Below are positions 44,765 to 53,341 of a DNA stretch of 53,429 bases, one piece after another. The position numbers and the translations under genes were made by a program. This DNA is from an uncultured Lachnospiraceae bacterium (GTDB taxonomy: Bacteria; Bacillota; Clostridia; Lachnospirales; Lachnospiraceae). The notes below the pieces were generated by a model. It had not been told where the DNA came from, made no database searches, and was given only the letters and a program-made list of their open reading frames with translations. The first letter of the stretch is position 1. The number at the start of each line of letters is the position of its first letter. The stretch spans positions 112,693 through 166,121 of the forward strand of contig CAJTKA010000004.1 in the NCBI GenBank assembly GCA_910576815.1, written 5' to 3'.

Positions 44765-44842
44765 TGTTGTCATGCTGCTAATATGAGTAAGCGGCAGAAA
44801 CTGCCAGAATGTGCGAATGCACGGTTCTTGTGATTACTCGAT
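44708..44842 (-). ncRNA. Structured RNA module 2, inverted relative to module 1
   Basis: On the minus strand the core (44785-44839) is closed by GAGTAA/TTACTC and contains GTGC-attc-GCAC and GGCAG-ttt-CTGCC. The last hairpin through the closing arm (GGCAGTTTCTGCCGCTTACT) is identical to module 1. It lacks module 1's first two hairpins. It has its own promoter at the same spacing and is followed by a long GC-rich hairpin, as in module 1. This is a second member of the same RNA family. Confidence 0.6.
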
Positions 44843-44848
44843 GTGCTA

Positions 44849-44877
44849 AGTATGCTGCCTTAAGTGGTCGGTGGCAA
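44849..44877 (-). promoter_or_regulatory. Promoter of RNA module 2
   Basis: On the minus strand TTGCCA (44872-44877) and CATACT (44849-44854) are 17 bp apart. The GAGTAA arm begins after a 9-nt gap, exactly as in module 1. Confidence 0.6.
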
Positions 44878-45017
44878 TAAAAATGCGAAAAAATACAGAC
44901 GGATTTCGATATATTCATATGGTCTCATTTTCCCTATTGAATTCCTCAATCCTCTCATGTATAATCTATTCAACTAAAAATTTTTCAGATTTTATACGAA
45001 AGAAAAAGCTTTATAAT

Positions 45018-45737
45018 ATGTCTAATTTACAAAGTACCATTTACAACTTAATTCAATATTTTTTTCAAAATATAATTCCAAGTATCGTCGTATCACTTCT
45101 GGCTTCTTGGATTTTTTGGTCTTGTTCTTTTAAATTATCACTTACCAAAGTTATATTTTCTAAGTATCTAGCAAAACCTGATGATACCTTGACTGATAAC
45201 AGAAAATCATACGGCTATAGATTTCGATTCGCAAATATAGGAAGACGGGATTTAATAGAATTAACTGTAACAATTAAATTTATCATACCAGACGGCACCC
45301 GCGATCATATATTAGTTCCCGAAATTTCTAATTCCGGAAAGCAGGCTTTTATGACCTTTCTGCCAGGCAGACGGACCCATAAAAAATATGGAAGAAGCAA
45401 TGTGAGAACCATGACATTTTATCCGTCAGAATCCATGATTCATGAGCTATCCAAGAAAAAATATTCCCAAAAAATCCGTAAACTGGCAAAAAAGGGAACG
45501 CTTCAATTTAAGGATTTATTTGATGAGTATGGCGAAAAACTCACCATAAGGATTTATGTTTACGGAAACGATAAAGTAACCGGCGCAAGAAGAATGTTTG
45601 AATCACACGCATATACTATGTATGACATTAAAGAAGGCGATTTCATTGGCGCAAAGAAAATACGGATACCTCATTGGCGGAGTATGGAAACGAAGCAAAG
45701 CAGTATCTCACAAATAAACAGAAAATATAATGTGTAG
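45018..45737 (+). CDS. Membrane-anchored protein of unknown function
   Basis: No family was recognised. From the ATG at 45018 the protein has 239 residues; the frame is open from a GTG at 44871 that overlaps the promoter of RNA module 2, so the shorter form is preferred although its ribosome site is weak. A hydrophobic helix (IIPSIVVSLLASWIFWSCSF, about 18-37) anchors it. A beta-rich domain follows (GYRFRFANIGRRDLIELTVT then IKFIIPDGTRDHILVPE), with a basic stretch (FLPGRRTHKKYGRSNVRT). It is AT-richer than the genes to its left. It is convergent with the ligase-nitroreductase gene, 11 bp away. Confidence 0.6.
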   Translation: MSNLQSTIYNLIQYFFQNIIPSIVVSLLASWIFWSCSFKLSLTKVIFSKYLAKPDDTLTDNRKSYGYRFRFANIGRRDLIELTVTIKFIIPDGTRDHILVPEISNSGKQAFMTFLPGRRTHKKYGRSNVRTMTFYPSESMIHELSKKKYSQKIRKLAKKGTLQFKDLFDEYGEKLTIRIYVYGNDKVTGARRMFESHAYTMYDIKEGDFIGAKKIRIPHWRSMETKQSSISQINRKYNV

Positions 45738-45748
45738 ATCTACTTGTT

Positions 45749-47773
45749 TTACTCCACAATCCAAACCACATTCTCTTTCTTCGCCAGCAACTTCCCTGGC
45801 ACCTTCGGATATCCCATTGCCACAGCCGCCCACACGATATGCTGTTCCGGCACTCGATAACTATCTAACAGTACCCGAATCTCTGGTTCGTCACATAAGG
45901 TCATAAGCGGATTCAACCATACTGATCCAATTCCATAAGACTGCGCTGCCAACATTATATTCTCTGCCGCACAGGAAGCGTCCTGTATGCCGTTTTTATT
46001 TCTGCGGTCATTGGATACCAACACCAACACCTTAGGATTTTCAAAGCCATAGAAATGCACCTTTTTCTCCTCGGCTTTCACACGGATAATCTCCCTTAGC
46101 TGCTCTATCTTTTCCTCTGACTTCAATACGGTAAATCTCCAGGTCTGCATATTATGACCTGACGGCGCATAGTATCCTGTTTTCAAAATCATGTCCAGCA
46201 TCCTATCATCAATGGGCTGTTCCGTAAAACTCCGCACGCTTCTTCTTGCCAGCAGATTACAAATAACAGGATTCATTAAATCAACGTTACCCCGTTCTTC
46301 GTACATCCTGTGTAATGCTTTGCGGTCCAGTTTCAACATTTTATTCTTTGGCAGTTCATCCACCTGAATAAACTCCTGCGGGAACTTATACTTTTCCATT
46401 CGTCCAGCAAGATATTTCAACAGGGCATCCTCCTCAAGCATCCCGTTCTCCGTCACCACAAACAGCACCGGTACCTGTCCCACAATTCCTTTCGGGTCAT
46501 CCACGCCGATACAGGCGCATTCTCTGATCCCCTTATATTCCTGCGCAATATTCTCCACCTCAATGGGAGACACCTTCTCTCCTCCCACATTGATTATATC
46601 GTCCGCTCTCCCCAGCATAAAAATAAAACCATCGTTGTCCACATAAATCAAATCATTGGTATACAGCCAGTCATCATGAATCGTCTCAGCCGTCAATTCC
46701 GGCGCATTCCAGTATCCTTCCATCCGCATTTTCCCGCGCAGCAACATTCTCCCAGCAGTATCCATATCCCGCGCCGCCACCTCTTTACCATCGGCATCAA
46801 CCGCTTTCACTTCTATCCCTTCCAACGGTTTCCCAATAGAAGCCGCCTTGTTCGGATAGTTTGTGATATCCAGAAAAACAGTGCCTCCTGTCTCCGTTGA
46901 TCCCCATGTATTAAATAACTGTGTGTGCGGCAGAAGGGTAAGCAGTTTTTTCTTCATATCCACACTCACCGAGCCTGCTCCAAACTCGATATAGCGGAAT
47001 TTTCCCATAATCTCCGCGAAACGTTCCTGCATCTGTCTGTAAATGACCTCCATGGAAGCCGGAACACAAACCATAGCCGTGCAGTGATGCTGTTCAATAT
47101 TGGTCTCTATTTCTTTGGCAAAGGTAAAACCGTTCTGCAACACAACCGTTGCGCCTAAATACAAGGTTGAACGCAATACCCGCATCCCAAAGGAGTGATT
47201 TAGCGGCAATGGATTCAGGACGATATCGTCTTGTCTCATTCCGATTCCCCTGCATGTATTCAGCATATTGGCATAGACGCAGCGATAACTGAGCATAGCC
47301 CCTTTCGGTTTCCCTGTCGTCCCCGTGGTAAAGATAAGCTCACACAAATCGCCTTCCTCAGGCTCTACATAAGCGATCTGCTCCCGCTCCTCCATTGCCT
47401 CCTCATAAAGTTGTTTCAAAGAAGCAGTCTTTATCTCCTCTGGCAGTTTTTTCCCATCTGCCAAAAAGACGTCTGACTGTGTCATCTCCCATATATCACG
47501 AATATTCTCCTGTTTCGCAAATTTATCTATGGCGACTGTAACAGCTCCGATATATTGAATCGCCAAAAGCCCTGCGATATATTCTGGCTTGGAAACTGCA
47601 TTCAGCATTACCCTGTGTCCCTTTTTCACACCCATACTTCGGAGAAGGGCTGCCATCCCCATAATACGCTTTTTCAGTTCCCCATATGAAACTGTTACAT
47701 TCTTAAAGCAGACAGCAATTTTCTCCGCTCGAAACTCTCCATACGTCAATACCCTTTTCACCAGTGTTTCCAT
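45749..47773 (-). CDS. Adenylate-forming ligase fused to a nitroreductase domain
   Basis: The 674 residues start at an ATG with GGAGG 5 nt upstream. The N-terminal 480 or so form an acyl-adenylate ligase: A3 IFTTGTTGKPKGAML at about 147-161, A5 FNTWGSTETGG, A7 WLYTNDLIYVDNDGFIFML with GRADDIINVGGEKV, and the catalytic Lys in KNKMLKLDRKAL. From about 500 to the end a nitroreductase-like flavin domain follows: LLARRSVRSFTEQPIDDRML, YYAPSGHNMQTWRFTVLK, AENIMLAAQSYGIGSVWLNP and VAMGYPKV. The likely first role is to activate a carboxylic acid for the carrier protein at 49713. The flavin domain might then oxidise or reduce the bound group. The substrate is unknown. Confidence 0.85.
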   Translation of the reverse strand: METLVKRVLTYGEFRAEKIAVCFKNVTVSYGELKKRIMGMAALLRSMGVKKGHRVMLNAVSKPEYIAGLLAIQYIGAVTVAIDKFAKQENIRDIWEMTQSDVFLADGKKLPEEIKTASLKQLYEEAMEEREQIAYVEPEEGDLCELIFTTGTTGKPKGAMLSYRCVYANMLNTCRGIGMRQDDIVLNPLPLNHSFGMRVLRSTLYLGATVVLQNGFTFAKEIETNIEQHHCTAMVCVPASMEVIYRQMQERFAEIMGKFRYIEFGAGSVSVDMKKKLLTLLPHTQLFNTWGSTETGGTVFLDITNYPNKAASIGKPLEGIEVKAVDADGKEVAARDMDTAGRMLLRGKMRMEGYWNAPELTAETIHDDWLYTNDLIYVDNDGFIFMLGRADDIINVGGEKVSPIEVENIAQEYKGIRECACIGVDDPKGIVGQVPVLFVVTENGMLEEDALLKYLAGRMEKYKFPQEFIQVDELPKNKMLKLDRKALHRMYEERGNVDLMNPVICNLLARRSVRSFTEQPIDDRMLDMILKTGYYAPSGHNMQTWRFTVLKSEEKIEQLREIIRVKAEEKKVHFYGFENPKVLVLVSNDRRNKNGIQDASCAAENIMLAAQSYGIGSVWLNPLMTLCDEPEIRVLLDSYRVPEQHIVWAAVAMGYPKVPGKLLAKKENVVWIVE

Positions 47774-47940
47774 CTTATCCTCCAATCAACAAGCTTCAAA
47801 TCTACTACAAATCATTTGTTACATTATGCCTTTCCTGAATTACTCTATATGGTTCCCGGCACTCCAACGAATCATTCCGCTTGTTTAGAAAGAAAAGATT
47901 ACGTATCGCATCTTTAAGGCTCTGATTATGACATGCACTC

Positions 47941-49497
47941 TTACCCCTTTTTGTATGCCTTACGATCCAGCTTCCCGTTATATGTTCTGGCAATCTTCTC
48001 AACCTGTTCATATTTAATGGGAATTTTGTGATTTTCCAGCTTAGTCTTGAGGAATACTGTAAACTGTTTTGGGACAAATTCTGTCCCCTCCCTCATAACC
48101 ACCAGTAGCTTCAAAGCCTGTCCTGTAATCGGATGATCCATCGGCAGACAAATACAATCTTCAATTCCGTCAATAGCAAGCGCTGCTTCCTCAACCTCTG
48201 TTGGAGCAACCTTTAGTCCACCAACGTTAATCACATCCCCCTTTCTACCAGCTATATAGACAAAACCTTCTTCATCTATATAACCCATATCATTCGTATA
48301 TACTACACCGTTAATCAATACTTCACCTTTCAATTCTGGCTCATTTATATATCCTTTCATATTGACATCGCCCTCACACGCCAGCAGGCCCATGTTTTCT
48401 TTCGACGATACAATTTCTTCCTTATTGTCATTTACTATAAAAATTCTGGAATGAGGCATTGCCTTTCCAATACAGCCTGTTCTGCCAGGATATTTACTGT
48501 AATCATACATACAGACCGAAGCCGCCTCAGATGACCCGTAATTATTAAGTAACCGAGTTTTGGGGAGCAACTCGCACAACCGCTCCTTATCTGGCTCAGG
48601 CAACGGTGCTGTTGCCGACTCTATGAAATCGATCTGGTCTGCATAATGTCCAATCTCATCCCGTGTCAATTGAAAAATAGTCCGAATTGCCGATGGTGGC
48701 AAACAACATGCAATTCGTCCAATCGGATAATTCAGCGCTGCAAAAAACGCCTTCATGTTTGTCATACCATTCAGTATGTAAATGGTACTGCCATTAACCA
48801 GAGTAGTAAACAGCTTTCTAATCGGATTGGCATGATTCAAAGGACCTGGCACAATCAGTACGGTATCTTTTTGATATCCGCATCCATGGATCAGGTTTTC
48901 TGCCGTTGCAACAAGTGCCTTATGGCTCAGTTCCACGCCTTTAGAAACGCCTGTCGTCCCAGTAGTAAACAAAATATCTGCGGAATCATCAGCTTCAGGA
49001 AACTGCCACTCCCTTGTCCCAGTCCCAACAGCAACTCTTAATACCTCTGCTCTGTCCAGATAAGTCGCCTCAAAAGCATTCAAAACTGACTTATCGTCAC
49101 TAATAATCATTTTTGCATTCACCGCACGCGCAATCCCAGCCATTCCCTCCGCTGATATGTGCGCTTCCGCTGAAGTAATCACACCGCCAGCAAGATGTAC
49201 TCCAAGATAGATCACTACATAATCCAGATTCTGAGACGCCTTTGCTATTACAATATCGCCTTTTCTCAATCCGTTCTCATACAGATATCCTGCATAACCG
49301 CTTACCAAGGAGTACAGCTCCCGGTATGTTGTTTCTACCTGATAAAAATCAGCAATGCTGCAGAAACCTTCCTTGCCTTCTCTCCAAGAAATCGCCCAAT
49401 AATGCCAGATACGGTACTCATCCCTAAGCTGCGAAATAATCTGGCAAAACAAACCGCCAAAAAACAGATCCCCATGCCATTGGCGATCGTATACCAT
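47941..49497 (-). CDS. Adenylate-forming ligase with replaced N-terminus
   Basis: The frame encodes 518 residues. From about residue 48 (DFYQVETTYRELYSLVSGYA) it is a clear acyl-adenylate ligase: A3 ILFTTGTTGVSKGVELSH, A5 LLNNYGSSEAAS, A7 VVYTNDMGYIDEEGFVYIAG, and the catalytic Lys in YNGKLDRKAYKKG at the end. The first 47 residues are the out-of-frame shadow of a sodium symporter fragment and do not look like protein. The true start has therefore been lost at a join near 49350. Translation could still begin from the ATG at 49497 inside the symporter frame, so it may be a damaged or an unusual gene. It is a second ligase in the same locus as the fusion ligase. Confidence 0.72.
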   Translation of the reverse strand: MVYDRQWHGDLFFGGLFCQIISQLRDEYRIWHYWAISWREGKEGFCSIADFYQVETTYRELYSLVSGYAGYLYENGLRKGDIVIAKASQNLDYVVIYLGVHLAGGVITSAEAHISAEGMAGIARAVNAKMIISDDKSVLNAFEATYLDRAEVLRVAVGTGTREWQFPEADDSADILFTTGTTGVSKGVELSHKALVATAENLIHGCGYQKDTVLIVPGPLNHANPIRKLFTTLVNGSTIYILNGMTNMKAFFAALNYPIGRIACCLPPSAIRTIFQLTRDEIGHYADQIDFIESATAPLPEPDKERLCELLPKTRLLNNYGSSEAASVCMYDYSKYPGRTGCIGKAMPHSRIFIVNDNKEEIVSSKENMGLLACEGDVNMKGYINEPELKGEVLINGVVYTNDMGYIDEEGFVYIAGRKGDVINVGGLKVAPTEVEEAALAIDGIEDCICLPMDHPITGQALKLLVVMREGTEFVPKQFTVFLKTKLENHKIPIKYEQVEKIARTYNGKLDRKAYKKG

Positions 49498-49706
49498 GCA
49501 CCTGACATTCCATATTCATATCCATACTCAGCCACGCCTGTCGTTGCAGTTCCTCCAAGCCATTCACCAGCCCCGGCAACCACGCATAATAGCAGTCCCA
49601 GCTCTGCGCCGTCAAATGCCTGAGAAGATTTTGTTTTCCTTTTGGTCCAAATGCCTATAGCAATCGTAACCGCTACATATAAGGACACAATGATAATCTG
49701 TAACAT
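49335..49706 (-). pseudogene. 5' fragment of a sodium:solute symporter
   Basis: The 123 residues match the start of a sodium:solute symporter. A first helix reads LQIIIVSLYVAVTIAIGIWT, then RKTKSSQAFDGAELGLLLCV, GEWLGGTATTGVAEYGYEYG, GAWYTIANGMGICFLAVCFA and STVSGIIGRFLGEKARKVSA. It stops after LLIFIR where the frame runs into the ligase. A whole symporter has about 450-500 residues. It starts 6 bp after the carrier-protein stop, so the intact operon probably contained a transporter, perhaps for the activated acid. Confidence 0.78.
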
Positions 49707-49712
49707 TTTTCA

Positions 49713-49940
49713 CTAAGCTCGCAGTCGTTCCACCATTGCCGCCATAGCGTCAATGGAATTAAAGTTCTCCGGCACAATTTCCTCGTAAGGAATATCAATA
49801 CCATATTCCATACTAAGCGTTCCAATCAGAGACACAATGGTCAGTGAATCCAAAACGCCATCGTCCACCAGCTCGTCTGATATCGTAAAGTCGATTTCCG
49901 GATTTTCTTTAGATAATAACTGTAATATTTCCTCTCTCAT
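49713..49940 (-). CDS. Acyl/D-alanyl carrier protein (DltC-like)
   Basis: This small carrier of 75 residues starts at 49940 with GAGAGGAG upstream; longer readings lack a site. The phosphopantetheine site is Ser32 in DDGVLDSLTIVSLI. Helix 3 reads DIPYEEIVPENFNSIDAMAA. The length and the DSL motif fit carriers that work with MBOAT acyltransferases, as in dlt. It should receive the acyl group from one of the two ligases and pass it to the MBOAT protein encoded upstream. Confidence 0.88.
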   Translation of the reverse strand: MREEILQLLSKENPEIDFTISDELVDDGVLDSLTIVSLIGTLSMEYGIDIPYEEIVPENFNSIDAMAAMVERLRA

Positions 49941-50056
49941 TTCTAATCTCCTCTCTGCTTGCGATTTGTAATTTTGGGAAAAGCTACCATACATCTATAC
50001 GAAAATTTGCTGTACAGATTCTCCCATTTAAATACTTACTTTTTCATCTATTTTAA

Positions 50057-51631
50057 TTAAAAGTTCCCATAAATGAAATCACTGGCATTATATCCTGACC
50101 CATAAATACCAAATATCAAAATGGCAAAGAATGCCGCATAATAGATTATCCATCGCAATACAATATTTCTGCGTGCAATCGCTTCCCGAACCGATCCCCT
50201 TTCCTGAAAGATACTGATTCGTCTCACAAGCAAAAGGCCTATAATCACCACACACCAGTCCTTATAGTCAAGTCCCATACTGTAAAGCGTCCCATCCCAA
50301 AAAACCCATGGGTTAAAACCAGAAAACATCTGCTTAATGGCAATCCATGTATTCGTCAAAGTCCCTGGTGCCGCAATCAGCCTGCCACCTGCAAACACTA
50401 AAAATGTCCTTACCATCTGAAATCTCTGATATGATTTTTTTGTCATATCAATATGTAAAAGTTTTGCCAATTTCTTATACTGCCCCATGAAAAGTGTAGA
50501 ACAGATAATAATCGTGCCATAATATAACCCCCACACAACATAATTCCAGCCAGTCCCATGCCAGATTCCTGTCAGGAGCCATACAATGAGCAACGGAATA
50601 ATTATATTGACAACTTTTGCCGCCTCTTTTCCAAATAAATTCCTAGTTTTTGTAATTAGCTTAATCAGCCACTTGGAAACAGCAACTGGCATATATACAT
50701 AATCTTTAAACCATATTCCCAGCGTAATATGCCATCTACGCCAAAACTCCGCTGTACTCGTGGAAAAAAAGGGATGCATAAAGTTATGTTCAAGCGTAAC
50801 GCCAAATATCTGCGATGCACCTCTTACAATGTCCATGCAACCTGAAAAATCCATATATATTTGGAAAGCAGACGCAATCACAGCAATCAGAATTACCAAG
50901 CCTTCATAACACTGTAGGTTCCCAAACACTTTTGAAGTATAGAGAGAAAGCCTGTCCGCCAAGATCATCTTCTTAGCATACCCGTAAAGCATAAGCTGCA
51001 TTCCGAAGCATATCTGCTTAAAATCAAACGGATGCTCTTGAAACAATTCCTTTTCCAGTCTGTTATAACGCGCAATCGGCCCCTGAACAATCTGCGGAAA
51101 ATACAATACACATAACGCAAACTTAAAATAATTTCCGATATGCTCGGCTTTTTTCCAATAGACATCTAACAGATATCCCACCGACGAAAAAGTATAATAA
51201 GAAATTCCAAGTGGTACGATTACCTCGAAAGAAATATCTAGGGAAAATATCTGCCATAAAACATCCGCCAGCATCAGTGCAAACTTACAATAAGCCAACA
51301 CACCAACCAAAAAACAGAGAGTGGGAATCAAAATAAATTTACGACATTTTCTTTTGTACTTACCCAATAATGCAGCTTTCTCCTTACCTCCAATTCCCTG
51401 TTCTGCAATCTCCTGTTCCGCCTTCTTATATTGACGACTAATTGCACGAGAGGCCAACCAGATAACAAGTGATGTCATTATAACAATCAGGAGTTTATCA
51501 TATCCTGCACACCAGTAAAACCAAGCACTAGCTATGAGCAAGATATACCAGCGGATGCGCTTGGGAAATATGTAATAGAAAAGCGTTGTGATAGTTACAA
51601 AAATGATAAATAATATAGATAAATAAGTCAT
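50057..51631 (-). CDS. MBOAT family O-acyltransferase (DltB/AlgI-like)
   Basis: This polytopic membrane enzyme carries acyl groups from the cytoplasmic carrier across the membrane to a surface acceptor. The 524 residues start at 51631 with AAAGGAAG upstream. About 10-12 hydrophobic segments are visible, beginning MTYLSILFIIFVTITTLFYY. The family core reads EFWRRWHITLGIWFKDYVYM, and LLTGIWHGTGWNYVVWGLYY contains the conserved His. IPLGISYYTFSSVGYLLDVY and FPQIVQGPIARY are typical of the AlgI/DltB group. The AT-rich composition and neighbours support a dlt-like role. Confidence 0.93.
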   Translation of the reverse strand: MTYLSILFIIFVTITTLFYYIFPKRIRWYILLIASAWFYWCAGYDKLLIVIMTSLVIWLASRAISRQYKKAEQEIAEQGIGGKEKAALLGKYKRKCRKFILIPTLCFLVGVLAYCKFALMLADVLWQIFSLDISFEVIVPLGISYYTFSSVGYLLDVYWKKAEHIGNYFKFALCVLYFPQIVQGPIARYNRLEKELFQEHPFDFKQICFGMQLMLYGYAKKMILADRLSLYTSKVFGNLQCYEGLVILIAVIASAFQIYMDFSGCMDIVRGASQIFGVTLEHNFMHPFFSTSTAEFWRRWHITLGIWFKDYVYMPVAVSKWLIKLITKTRNLFGKEAAKVVNIIIPLLIVWLLTGIWHGTGWNYVVWGLYYGTIIICSTLFMGQYKKLAKLLHIDMTKKSYQRFQMVRTFLVFAGGRLIAAPGTLTNTWIAIKQMFSGFNPWVFWDGTLYSMGLDYKDWCVVIIGLLLVRRISIFQERGSVREAIARRNIVLRWIIYYAAFFAILIFGIYGSGYNASDFIYGNF

Positions 51632-51715
51632 TGACTTCCTTTCATAAAAGCAAGTATGTATTCTCTGCATTCTTATATTATTATGAATTATATAACAGTG
51701 CATTTAAAACCATTT

Positions 51716-53341
51716 TTAGTCTTCCATTTCGACCATATATCTTTCGTATCCTTCCATAAAACTATCAATTAAATCACCATTCCTTATGGCGTTATTTTGT
51801 TCGTCATAGCAAACACTATCCAAAACCAAGTTTTTTCTATTATCATACACCACAATATTTAATCCCCTAAAACTATTTGCCAATTCTCTATTTGCTATTG
51901 TAATAGTTGCCCCCGCAGATGTCCTCCAACCTGAACTGTATAATCTATACTTTTCCCTCGATATGTCACACACACCTTCATAACTTAACTTATCTCCTGA
52001 TAATGCCTCATACTTTACCACACCACCTTCTACAACTGCTACATACGCATCATGAAATTGTGAATTAAAATCTGCCTTTATCCCCAATTTTCTTAATGTC
52101 TCCCCATAATCTTTTAATCCCATATAATCTAATGATGCTGTAATAAGTATCGTCTTATCTTTATAGTTATTCGACAAAAAATCAATATATTTGCTAAAAT
52201 CCTGTTCTAACTGCAACTGCGCAACGTTACGCACGTCCTTATATATTATCAAGTCTCTGTCCCACTGTTCGTTTCTTTCATCTGGCAACTCATAATGTTC
52301 TTTCAAATATTTACCTAAATTTTCGCTTACTTTTTGAGCTCCGCTTAAATTAAGATGCATCCCTCCATCATGACTGTCACGATCATAATCTAAATTTAGA
52401 CCTGCTTCATATAAAAAATCGTAATAGACTATATCATATTTATCACTAATTTCCTTGACAGTATGATATTTTGCTTCACTCCATGCTGAAGAATAAAGCT
52501 GCGGCCAAGCCAACACAGGTACTTTAACCAATAAACATTGTATATTCTTTTCATCACACAATTCTTTTATTTTTTGAAGCCATTCTATTTTTTCCTCTGT
52601 AACATCCACAGCATACGGCATTTCTTTGCTCGGCACCTTATAATCCTTACCTTCTTTATATTCCCACTCTGAAATTTCTATATTTTGTTGTAACTCATCA
52701 GCTATTGCATTCATTACTTCAACCGATAAATTGCTTTTTACTGTAATAGAAGAAATATGTCCACCTTTATTGTAATCGTGTCTAGAAATATGCAACATAT
52801 CTCTAAAATCTTCTTCCTTTAACTCTTTCCATCTATCATGATATTTTAAAAACGGAATAAGCCCCTCATGCATATTTTCTTGATCCGTATGACGCATACA
52901 TTCCTCGAGCTTGAATTTATTTCCCCCAAACGGCAAATCATCCAAAACAAAGTTCCATGCCGCTTCATTATAATCTGTTAAATATAGAGCTGATACATCT
53001 ATAATTATTATCTTTGGATTCTGCTTATGTAATGCCTCTAAGAGCATATAATACGTTGCTTCTATCGGTTGCCAAGATGTTCCCAAATTATATGACCTTA
53101 TTCCATATTTTTCATATAACTCCATCGGAAGAATTCCATGACTTGCATGACTTGTTCCACATATTAACACATCAATATCATTACTTTTCTCCCTTTCATA
53201 TCCTTTAAACTTTCCCGCATCATATACTTTATTATAAGAAAAACGTTTGGGTACAAAAATGTTTGAAAAACTCTCAAAAAGAATAAAACCTACCAGAAAA
53301 AATATAATAATTTTTAAACCATTTTCTTTTATTTCTTTCAT
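51716..53341 (-). CDS. Membrane-anchored SGNH-type protein (DltD/AlgX-like role)
   Basis: The 541 residues start at 53341 with AGGAG upstream. A single membrane helix (LKIIIFFLVGFILFESFSNI) is at about 9-28. The SGNH block I is DVLICGTSHASHGI with Ser64, followed by RSYNLGTSWQPIEATYYML. The distal Asp-His pair lies in DGGMHLN (about Asp325, His329). IIIIDVSALYL lies between. The C-terminal part from about 400 is less typical and may be a second domain (ILITASLDYMGLKDYGETL). Proteins of this kind act outside the membrane with an MBOAT partner in acyl transfer. It is the first gene of the locus in the window, and its promoter is probably near or beyond the window edge. Confidence 0.8.
   Translation of the reverse strand: MKEIKENGLKIIIFFLVGFILFESFSNIFVPKRFSYNKVYDAGKFKGYEREKSNDIDVLICGTSHASHGILPMELYEKYGIRSYNLGTSWQPIEATYYMLLEALHKQNPKIIIIDVSALYLTDYNEAAWNFVLDDLPFGGNKFKLEECMRHTDQENMHEGLIPFLKYHDRWKELKEEDFRDMLHISRHDYNKGGHISSITVKSNLSVEVMNAIADELQQNIEISEWEYKEGKDYKVPSKEMPYAVDVTEEKIEWLQKIKELCDEKNIQCLLVKVPVLAWPQLYSSAWSEAKYHTVKEISDKYDIVYYDFLYEAGLNLDYDRDSHDGGMHLNLSGAQKVSENLGKYLKEHYELPDERNEQWDRDLIIYKDVRNVAQLQLEQDFSKYIDFLSNNYKDKTILITASLDYMGLKDYGETLRKLGIKADFNSQFHDAYVAVVEGGVVKYEALSGDKLSYEGVCDISREKYRLYSSGWRTSAGATITIANRELANSFRGLNIVVYDNRKNLVLDSVCYDEQNNAIRNGDLIDSFMEGYERYMVEMED

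Noticed and set aside
43741..44880. Classical insertion sequence around the Uma2 gene
   Set aside because: The inverted units are themselves promoter-plus-hairpin modules of unequal length, with no transposase and no target duplication seen.
44871..45017. GTG start extending the 239-residue membrane protein
   Set aside because: It overlaps the promoter of RNA module 2. The extension is AT-rich with no ribosome site. The choice stays uncertain because the ATG at 45018 also has a weak site.
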